Assembly (NCBI GenBank): GCA_003132645.1
Contig: PKYM01000318.1
Span: 1 to 5,964 of the forward strand
Source of the DNA: Actinomycetota bacterium
GTDB lineage: Bacteria > Actinomycetota > Thermoleophilia > UBA2241
Direction: 5' to 3'
DNA length: 5,964 bases
The notes beneath the pieces were generated by a model. It did no database searches. It had not been told where the DNA came from and saw only the letters and a list, made by a program, of their open reading frames with translations. The translations under genes were made by a program, and so were the position numbers. The stretch's first letter is position 1, and every line of letters starts with the position of its first letter. Shown in pieces: positions 1 through 4,507 of the stretch.

Positions 1-409
1 CGAGCAGCGCACTGCCCACTCCCCTGCCCTGGTCGGCCGGCGCGACGTAGGCGTGACGGATCAGGGTCACGTCGTCGACGTCCTGGCTGCCCATGACGCC
101 CACCAGCCGCTCGTGGTCCGGCGGCCGCTCGCCGTGCACCAGCCGCTCGCCGTCCGCCAGCCGCTCACCGTCCGGCGCCGGGCCGCCACGCAGGTCAGCC
201 TCGTACCAGCCCCAGAACCGCACGCCGGCGTCGATCTCGTGTCGCAGCTCGTCGGGCGACATGTACGGGACGTGGTAGCGGTGGGCGGGGATCGCGCCGG
301 CGTACCTGGTGGCGGCTGCGTTGATGATCGCCGCCATGGCGCCGAAGTCGGCGTCCGCGCAGGGGCGGATGACGTTCACTCCGGACGTCGGCCTGCTCGA
401 TCCTTTCAT
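1..409 (-). CDS. GNAT-family N-acetyltransferase, 3' part missing (runs off left edge)
   Basis: The first 136 residues of a GNAT fold are visible. Strand beta1 is near residues 13-16 (VIRP), helices alpha1/alpha2 span about 22-62, beta2 is FWGWYE (65-70), beta3 is LVGVMGSQ (102-109) and beta4 is TLIRHAYVAP (115-124). The acetyl-CoA pyrophosphate loop follows as QGRGVG (127-132), the Q/R-x-x-G-x-G/A signature of motif A. GNAT enzymes transfer an acyl group from acyl-CoA to an amine; the acceptor cannot be read here. The ATG at 409-407 overlaps the TGA of the upstream decarboxylase-VOC gene (ATGA), and no good Shine-Dalgarno precedes it, so translation is probably coupled. A GTG at codon 11 is a weaker alternative start. 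The beta2-beta3 loop is swollen by four 6-residue repeats (79-102), unusual for the family. The family is clear, the substrate unknown, and the C-terminal half lies outside the window. Confidence 0.88.
   Translation of the reverse strand, partial: MKGSSRPTSGVNVIRPCADADFGAMAAIINAAATRYAGAIPAHRYHVPYMSPDELRHEIDAGVRFWGWYEADLRGGPAPDGERLADGERLVHGERPPDHERLVGVMGSQDVDDVTLIRHAYVAPADQGRGVGSALL
104..175 (-). repeat. Four tandem 18-bp units inside the GNAT gene
   Basis: Four head-to-tail 18-bp units lie at 104-121, 122-139, 140-157 and 158-175. All share the core CCGCTC at the same register on the plus strand. On the coding strand they give PDGERL, ADGERL, VHGERP and PDHERL (residues 79-102). The units differ by a few bases, so this is an aged in-frame expansion. 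It falls in the beta2-beta3 hairpin, away from the CoA loop, and should be tolerated. Confidence 0.85.
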
Positions 410-2505
410 TGGCCGGGCGCCGGTGGCCTGACCACCGGCGCCTCCTGGATGAGCTCGACCAGGTGGCCGTCCGGATCGAGCGCATAGAAGACGCGCAACC
501 CGAGCCAGCGGTTGTCCTCCCCCAACTCGATGGGACGCGAGAACACCGTGGCGCCGTCGCTCACCAGAGTTTCGCGGGCGGCGTCGATGTCGTCGACACG
601 GATGCCCAGATGAGCCACGCCCGGCAAGACCGTAGGCGGCAGCGTGGCTTCCCGCGCGGCTCCCGACGCGGCCTCCGAGGCACCATTCGTCACGGCTCCC
701 GTCGCGACTCCCGGCGCGGCACTCGTCGTCGCCGCCGCCGCCGTCGCCGGCGAGATCGCCTGCGACGCCCCGCCCGACGGCTCGTCGAAGCGCAGCAGTT
801 CCAGCACGTGGCCGCCGCCCAGGTCGAGCTCGGCCCAGACGAACCGTACGCGTGGCACGCCGAGCATCTCGGCATAGCGGGCGTCGGTCTCGGCGCCCTG
901 GTCGAGCAGCTCGAGTCCGATGCGGTCGCGATAGAAGCCCAGCGAGCGTTCGAGGTCGGCGACCACGAGCCCGCTGTGGTCGAATCGGTCACCTGGCGAG
1001 CCCAGACTCGACCCTGAGCCCGAACCCAGGCCCGACACCGGCCCGAACCGCGCCGGCACCACGTCGCGGCGAAACACGTCGGCTGTCGTTTCGGCGCGCT
1101 TGACGACCTCCGCCCCGTCCCCCGCCACGAGCACGGTCGCCGGCCGCGACATCGCGTTGAAGTTGTTCGAGCCGGAGTCCTGGTAGGCGCCGGTGTCGAG
1201 GAAGGCCAGCAGGTCGCCGGGCGCCAGCGCAGGCAGGAGCGCGTCCTGAACCAGCACGTCGAAGCCGCAGCTGATGCCCACGATGTCGGCTGTGGTGAGG
1301 GCGTCGGCGTCGGGTCGCGCGACCGGCACGACGGTCCAGCGCACGCCCTCGAGATTGACGTCGGGCAGGAAGGCCTCGGAGGTGTCGGTCTCCACCCAGC
1401 GCTGCGTGCGCCCCGCGCCGCCCCCACCCTGCGTGCGCGCCGCACCGCCCGCTTCCTGCCGCTCCTCCTTGAGGTTGACGACGGTCGCCAGGTGCAGGCC
1501 GGCGTTGGCGTACAGGCTCCGCCCCGGCTCGAGTTGCAGCGTGACGCCGCTGGCCGGAAGGCCGGCGCGTCGAAGCTCCGCCCGAAGAGACGTCGTGATG
1601 CAGCGCGCGTACTCTGCCACTGAGGGCACGCGTCGCGGCTCACTGCCGGCGTTGCCGCCGGCGTCGCCGACGTCGGCGGGGGCGTGACTCAAGCCCACCG
1701 GGTCGCGGCGCGGCGAGAAACCGCCCCCGACGTCGATCACCTGAGGATGCCACTCGCCGCCCATGGCCACGGCCAGGGCCGCGATCTCGCGCACATAGCA
1801 GGGGATGACGGCCTCCCACATCGCCAGGTCGGGCCGGTGGCGGCCGACGTGCGCGTGGCAGCCGACCACCGTGACCCAGTCGGATGCCCGCAGCAGGCGG
1901 GCGGCCTCGGCGAGCTCCTCACGCGGCAATCCGGGCTTGTAGCGCGCGGTCACTTCGGCGATCGCGTGCGGCTCGGCGGCGAACTCGCTGAGCGCCGTCA
2001 GTGAGCTGTAGTCGGGTCGCAACCTGAGGCGGATCGTGGCGATGGTCTTGAGGTCCGCGGCGATGGCCACCGCCAGCCGCGCTTCGCGCAGGCTGTCGAG
2101 TGTGAGGCTGGCGCCGGCCAGGATCGCGTCGCGCATGAGCCGCGGCGACTTGGATGAGCCGTTCACCGAGATGAGCCCGGGCGGCACACCGCAGGCCAGT
2201 GCCGCCTGCAGCTCGCTCGAACCGAAGGTGTCGCAGCCGAGCCCCTCCAGCGTGAGAAGACGCCGCAGAGCGAGCGAGAAGTTGGCCTTGAGCGAGGGCA
2301 GCACCTGGACCGGACCCTCGCTCCAGGCCTCGCCGAACTCGCGCGCGAACTCGCGCGCCCGGCGCTGCAGGCGCTCCTGCGAGACGACGTTCAGGGGCGT
2401 GCCGAACCGCCGGGCCAGCTCCGTCAGCGAGCACTCCTCGAGGTAGAGCTCGCCATCCCTGACGGACAGGCGATCGTCGGCATCGAGATGCTCACCCAGG
2501 TGCAT
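406..2505 (-). CDS. Fold type III PLP decarboxylase (LysA/ODC-like) fused to a C-terminal VOC domain
   Basis: This 699-residue protein has two parts. Residues 25-480 are a cytosolic alanine-racemase-fold decarboxylase: PLP lysine K73 in PSLKAN, GLGCDTFGSSEL (88-99), HVG at 219-221, GGG at 260-262 for the PLP phosphate, EPGR 326-329, C413 in SCGFD and Y441 in GAY. After a Gly/Ser linker (about 489-505), residues 507-688 form a complete two-module VOC domain with candidate metal ligands H510, E569, H632 and E684, as in methylmalonyl-CoA epimerase or glyoxalase I relatives. The residue after the catalytic Cys, normally Glu (DAP) or Asp (ornithine), is Gly414, and the HVGS serine is Arg222, so lysA is not assigned. 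AAGGAGG sits four bases before the ATG; an in-frame extension further upstream is only antisense to the next gene. Low-complexity insertions lie at about 272-293, 349-369 and 575-625. The substrate is unknown. A GTG at codon 490 could start the VOC part alone but lacks a ribosome site. Confidence 0.88.
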   Translation of the reverse strand: MHLGEHLDADDRLSVRDGELYLEECSLTELARRFGTPLNVVSQERLQRRAREFAREFGEAWSEGPVQVLPSLKANFSLALRRLLTLEGLGCDTFGSSELQAALACGVPPGLISVNGSSKSPRLMRDAILAGASLTLDSLREARLAVAIAADLKTIATIRLRLRPDYSSLTALSEFAAEPHAIAEVTARYKPGLPREELAEAARLLRASDWVTVVGCHAHVGRHRPDLAMWEAVIPCYVREIAALAVAMGGEWHPQVIDVGGGFSPRRDPVGLSHAPADVGDAGGNAGSEPRRVPSVAEYARCITTSLRAELRRAGLPASGVTLQLEPGRSLYANAGLHLATVVNLKEERQEAGGAARTQGGGGAGRTQRWVETDTSEAFLPDVNLEGVRWTVVPVARPDADALTTADIVGISCGFDVLVQDALLPALAPGDLLAFLDTGAYQDSGSNNFNAMSRPATVLVAGDGAEVVKRAETTADVFRRDVVPARFGPVSGLGSGSGSSLGSPGDRFDHSGLVVADLERSLGFYRDRIGLELLDQGAETDARYAEMLGVPRVRFVWAELDLGGGHVLELLRFDEPSGGASQAISPATAAAATTSAAPGVATGAVTNGASEAASGAAREATLPPTVLPGVAHLGIRVDDIDAARETLVSDGATVFSRPIELGEDNRWLGLRVFYALDPDGHLVELIQEAPVVRPPAPGQ
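646..729 (-). repeat. Imperfect 12-bp tandem repeats encoding the Ala/Ser/Gly linker between the two VOC modules
   Basis: Three adjacent 12-bp units (646-657, 658-669, 670-681) encode the 4-residue periods ASEA, ASGA and AREA. After a 12-base break, related units resume at 694-705 and 706-717 with a degenerate continuation to about 729, leading into a GCC/GTC triplet run. Together they make most of the Ala-rich segment at about residues 590-620, between the first and second beta-alpha-beta-beta-beta modules of the VOC domain. The units are diverged, so the boundaries are approximate. Confidence 0.6.
1402..1450 (-). repeat. 27-bp in-frame tandem duplication inside the decarboxylase domain
   Basis: Two 22-base blocks (1402-1423 and 1429-1450) match at all but two positions with a 27-base period. 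They encode GGAARTQ and GGAGRTQ nine residues apart, in a Gly/Arg/Gln-rich loop (about residues 349-369) inserted between the conserved segment ending VVNLKE and the next core strand at WVETD. The loop is absent from the ordinary LysA/ODC core. Confidence 0.75.
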
Positions 2506-2509
2506 GCGT

Positions 2510-2516
2510 CCTCCTT
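2510..2516 (-). promoter_or_regulatory. Ribosome binding site of the decarboxylase-VOC gene
   Basis: On the minus strand AAGGAGG is followed by four bases and then ATG at 2505. It fixes the start at MHLGEH and rules out the longer in-frame extension. Confidence 0.85.
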
Positions 2517-2658
2517 CGAACGTCCGCCGGTCGTTGCGGCCGGGGTCACCGGCCTGCCGGCACCAGCACCGGCACAGGCGCAGCGTAGCGCTGGAGAGCG
2601 CCAAACGCATAGCGCACGCCACGCAACGGGAAGACCATGAGCGCCCGAACGGCGCCCC

Positions 2659-2666
2659 GAGGAGGG
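2659..2666 (+). promoter_or_regulatory. Ribosome binding site selecting the GTG start of the DinB-like gene
   Basis: GAGGAGGG lies five bases before GTG at 2672. It makes this GTG the preferred start over the open frame running further upstream, whose translation does not resemble the family. Confidence 0.8.
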
Positions 2667-2671
2667 ACCAC

Positions 2672-3268
2672 GTGACAGAACAAGAGGTGTTCATACTCGC
2701 CGACGAGGCGCTGCTGAGCGTCGTCAAACAGATCAAAGACGATCAGTGGGATCTGGCGGTACCGATCGAGATGACGCCGCGCCAACCCGGCTCGACCCTG
2801 CGCCAGGTGATCGGCTACCACGCCTACGACGACGCCTGGGTGCCGGACACCTTGGCCGGCAAGACGATCGAGGAGGTCGGCGACGCCCACGGCGACCCGC
2901 AGGGCGACCTGCTCGGCGACGAGCCTCAGGCCGCCTTCGCAGCCGTCGTGGCGGCGGCGGTGAGCGCCGTGCGCGGCCTGGTCGACCTCGACAAGGTCGT
3001 GCACCTCTCGTACGGCGACTTTCCCACGCGCGAGTACCTCATGCACATCACCTACTTCCGCGGCAGCCGCGTCTACGACATCGCGCGATTCATCGGCGCC
3101 GACACCTCGCTGCCGGCCGACCTCGTGCAGGGCCTGTGGGACGAGCTCGCACCCCAAGCCGAGGAGTGGCGCAAGATGGGCGTGTTCGGTCCCGCCGTCG
3201 AGGTCCCCGAGGACGCGCCACTGCAGGACCGCCTTCTGGCGCTGACGGGGCGCGATCCGCGGCGCTAG
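2672..3268 (+). CDS. TIGR03086 / DinB-superfamily (maleylpyruvate isomerase-like) protein
   Basis: This 198-residue protein has the order expected for the actinobacterial TIGR03086 branch of the DinB/MDMPI four-helix fold. There is an N-terminal helix, then TLRQVIGYHAYDD with H50 where the first metal ligand sits. FPTREYLMH follows (118-125), then VYDIARFIGAD (134-144) where relatives read HxWDLARAxG. The C-terminus GVFGPAVEVPEDAPLQDRLL is the family's typical ending, closing with GRDP. Metal-dependent members use thiol cofactors or bind metal; most have no known reaction. The usual D/E-xxx-H ligand pair before this WDLAR-like motif aligns here with F129 and R133, so metal binding may be lost. 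The protein appears cytosolic, with no signal or membrane segment. The length is normal. The family call is strong, but no function is known. Confidence 0.85.
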   Translation: MTEQEVFILADEALLSVVKQIKDDQWDLAVPIEMTPRQPGSTLRQVIGYHAYDDAWVPDTLAGKTIEEVGDAHGDPQGDLLGDEPQAAFAAVVAAAVSAVRGLVDLDKVVHLSYGDFPTREYLMHITYFRGSRVYDIARFIGADTSLPADLVQGLWDELAPQAEEWRKMGVFGPAVEVPEDAPLQDRLLALTGRDPRR

Positions 3269-3326
3269 AAGGCTGCCCCGCCCAGCGTGCGGTATCCTCT
3301 CGGCAATCGCGAGCACTGGGGTTGCC
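3269..3326 (+). promoter_or_regulatory. Short gap before the DMP19-like gene
   Basis: This gap is 58 bases long. A TATCCT (3293-3298) could be a -10 box, but its -35 partner is poor. The only purine-rich element before the ATG is a weak GGGG around 3317. The gene may be read through from the DinB-like gene or use its own weak promoter. Confidence 0.25.
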
Positions 3327-3767
3327 ATGGATGATGCCGCACTTCGAGCCTGGGATCGGCTCCTCGACAGGATCGACCGGGACGGGTACGAGAGCCTGAA
3401 TGCACGGGAAGCGGCCTGGGTCTCGGTGCGGTCGCTCATCGACACGACCCAGGGCGGCGGGCTGATCAGCTACTTCTACAGCACGGCCGCCGACCATCTC
3501 GAGGAGTGCCGGGCGGCGCTGCGCATGCTCAAGCAGTCGGCGGTGCTCGACTGCCTCGATCGCGCCGCGGAGCTGTTTCCCGAGGACTCCCTGGACAACG
3601 TCGAGACCCGCGCCGAGGTGATCAGCGCCTGGAGCGACGACGACGAGGAGATCGACGCGACGCTCGAGGACATCGACGACGAGCTGCGCGACCTCTTCGA
3701 CGGTCTCGAGGAGAAACTCGATCGCTACGTGATGGAGGACCCAAGGGACGATGACTGGTCTGAGTGA
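3327..3767 (+). CDS. DUF4375 / DMP19-family acidic protein, candidate DNA mimic
   Basis: This 146-residue helical protein has the DUF4375 core: LNAREAAWVSVRSLID (24-39), the family's glycine-aromatic signature GGGLISYFYS (43-52) and DHLEECRAALRML (56-68). An A-x-x-LFPEDS segment (81-88) and a C-terminal helix pair LDRYV (131-135) follow. The best-known member, Neisseria DMP19, is a dimeric DNA mimic that binds a transcription factor and blocks it. By my count this protein has 42 Asp/Glu against 15 Lys/Arg, with the acidity concentrated after residue 100. That fits a mimic but does not prove one. The ATG at 3327 is the only good start and its ribosome site is weak. It faces the receiver gene tail to tail across 59 bases. 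Family membership is likely; the partner is unknown. Confidence 0.8.
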   Translation: MDDAALRAWDRLLDRIDRDGYESLNAREAAWVSVRSLIDTTQGGGLISYFYSTAADHLEECRAALRMLKQSAVLDCLDRAAELFPEDSLDNVETRAEVISAWSDDDEEIDATLEDIDDELRDLFDGLEEKLDRYVMEDPRDDDWSE

Positions 3768-3826
3768 CGGCGCGCGGGCGGTCGGCACATTCGCTCGAGC
3801 CGCCGGCAGCCGTGCGGCGCCGCCTG
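3768..3826. other. Convergent intergenic gap, no clear terminator
   Basis: These 59 bases lie between two converging stop codons and are extremely GC-rich. A small dyad CGCCG...CGGCG spans about 3800-3818, but no T-run follows on either strand, so I do not call an intrinsic terminator. Confidence 0.4.
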
Positions 3827-4360
3827 TCACTGCGCGACGAGCACCGACTCCAGTTCGAACTTCGCTTCGTAGCCGTCGCCCTCGTCGTCGGGGTCGTCGC
3901 CGTTGAGCGTACGCTGGGCCGAGAGGGCGAACTTCTCCTCGTGTTCGTCTTCTGCCGCAGCCGGGGACGCGCCCGTCAGCCGGTCCCAGGGGAGTGCCGC
4001 GAAGCGCCGCCCGACATCGATGCGAGCCCGCAGTTCGGCCGCGTTGACCGGCGTGTGTACGCAGTCGCTCGCGCCGGCGTCGAGACCCTGAGCGACATCG
4101 CAGTCGGCTGGGGCGAGCAGAATGACGTAGGGAGGTCCGGCTTCGTGGTAGTCTCGCACGAGCCGACAGAGCTCGAGGCCGTCGAGCCCGGGCAGGTGCC
4201 AGTCGACCACCGCCACCGCCGGGGAATCGAGTGCAAGCAGCACCTCGAGAGTCTCCACGCCTTCGCCGGATTCGACCGTCTCGAGCTCCTCGGCGCCGGC
4301 CACGACCCGCTTGAGCGCGAGCCTTGCCTGGGTGTCACCGTGTGCGATGAGTAGCTGCAA
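3827..4360 (-). CDS. Stand-alone degenerate response-regulator receiver (pseudoreceiver) with acidic tail
   Basis: Residues 1-118 follow the CheY-like receiver order: beta1 LLIAHGD (3-9), beta3 VAVVDWHLPGLDG (49-61) with phospho-acceptor D53, beta4 YVILLAPAD (78-86) and GASDCVHTPVNAAEL (96-110). The acidic pair that binds Mg2+ (DD after beta1) is H7-G8. The switch Thr/Ser is A83, and the conserved Lys before Pro is T103. Only D53 survives, so ordinary phosphorylation is doubtful. There is no DNA-binding or enzymatic output domain. The last 50 residues are an acidic, probably disordered tail with two E-x-K-F-x-L motifs (141-146 and 165-170). The segment RIDVGRRF...WDRLTG (113-130) recalls the receiver-to-GGDEF junction of diguanylate cyclases and may be a relic. 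The start is TTG at 4360, backed by GGAGGAGG and by beta1 beginning at once. Confidence 0.82.
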   Translation of the reverse strand: MQLLIAHGDTQARLALKRVVAGAEELETVESGEGVETLEVLLALDSPAVAVVDWHLPGLDGLELCRLVRDYHEAGPPYVILLAPADCDVAQGLDAGASDCVHTPVNAAELRARIDVGRRFAALPWDRLTGASPAAAEDEHEEKFALSAQRTLNGDDPDDEGDGYEAKFELESVLVAQ

Positions 4361-4364
4361 GAAG

Positions 4365-4372
4365 CCTCCTCC
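4365..4372 (-). promoter_or_regulatory. Ribosome binding site selecting the TTG start of the receiver gene
   Basis: GGAGGAGG on the minus strand ends four bases before TTG at 4360. No in-frame ATG or GTG fits the receiver beta1 strand, so this site decides the rare TTG start. Confidence 0.8.
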
Positions 4373-4435
4373 GACTGGATGCCCGACTGCCTGCCAAGGG
4401 CACCTGGACGTCCTCTATGAACTTCGGCCTAAGGG

Positions 4436-4465
4436 TCTAGTCCTGACATAGAACAAACGACTAGA
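4436..4465. repeat. Perfect 7-bp inverted repeat with 16-base spacer, operator-like
   Basis: TCTAGTC (4436-4442) is repeated in reverse complement as GACTAGA (4459-4465). The arm centres are 23 bases apart, about two helical turns, which suits a dimeric regulator or two half-sites on one face of DNA. It lies 43-72 bases before the nitroreductase ATG and 76-105 before the receiver TTG, so it could control both genes. A cruciform or RNA hairpin with a 16-base loop is possible but less likely. Confidence 0.6.
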
Positions 4466-4496
4466 GTGACCTTGAAGCACGCAGGCGGTCCCAGGC

Positions 4497-4502
4497 AGGG
4501 AG
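4497..4502 (+). promoter_or_regulatory. Ribosome binding site of the nitroreductase gene
   Basis: AGGGAG lies five bases before ATG at 4508. It supports this start over a GTG at 4466, which overlaps the inverted repeat and would add 14 residues unlike the family. Confidence 0.7.
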
Positions 4503-4507
4503 CGACC

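Larger units (their letters stand above)
2506..2671. promoter_or_regulatory. Divergent intergenic region between the decarboxylase operon and the DinB-like gene
   Basis: This 166-base region must hold promoters for both directions, but I see no convincing -35/-10 pair. It contains a short dyad GCCGG-GGTCA-CCGGC near 2551-2565 and two similar 'TAGCGC' words near 2585 and 2609. A 12-codon ORF starting at 2637 ends in a TGA that overlaps the downstream GTG. None of these elements is strong alone. Confidence 0.4.
4361..4507. promoter_or_regulatory. Divergent control region between the receiver and nitroreductase genes
   Basis: This 147-base region has a visibly AT-richer core (about 4412-4465). 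It holds an 8-bp palindrome GGACGTCC (4406-4413) and the inverted repeat described separately. CTGACA at 4443-4448 resembles a plus-strand -35 box, but no matching -10 lies 16-18 bases on, so the promoters are not resolved. Confidence 0.55.

Noticed and set aside
726..750. GCC/GTC triplet run as a CRISPR-like or regulatory repeat
   Set aside because: Short in-frame Ala/Thr codon run inside the VOC linker; no spacers or palindromic repeat.
409..1017. Long plus-strand open frame opposite the VOC half
   Set aside because: Arg-rich antisense shadow expected in GC-rich DNA; the minus-strand frame carries all recognisable motifs.
990..1040. Possible separate VOC gene starting at a GTG near codon 490
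   Set aside because: There is no ribosome site, and the frame is continuous with the decarboxylase through a natural-looking Gly/Ser linker.
690..1643. 317-codon minus-strand frame overlapping the decarboxylase gene
   Set aside because: Frame-shifted shadow rich in Arg, Ser and Trp with no domain signature.
2506..2736. In-frame upstream extension of the decarboxylase gene by 77 codons
   Set aside because: It is antisense to the DinB-like start, has a Cys/Ser/Arg-rich translation unlike the family, and the strong AAGGAGG sits just before the internal ATG at 2505.
3090..3830. Long minus-strand frame opposite the DMP19-like gene
   Set aside because: No recognisable fold, no good ribosome site, and it covers a clear DUF4375 coding region on the plus strand.
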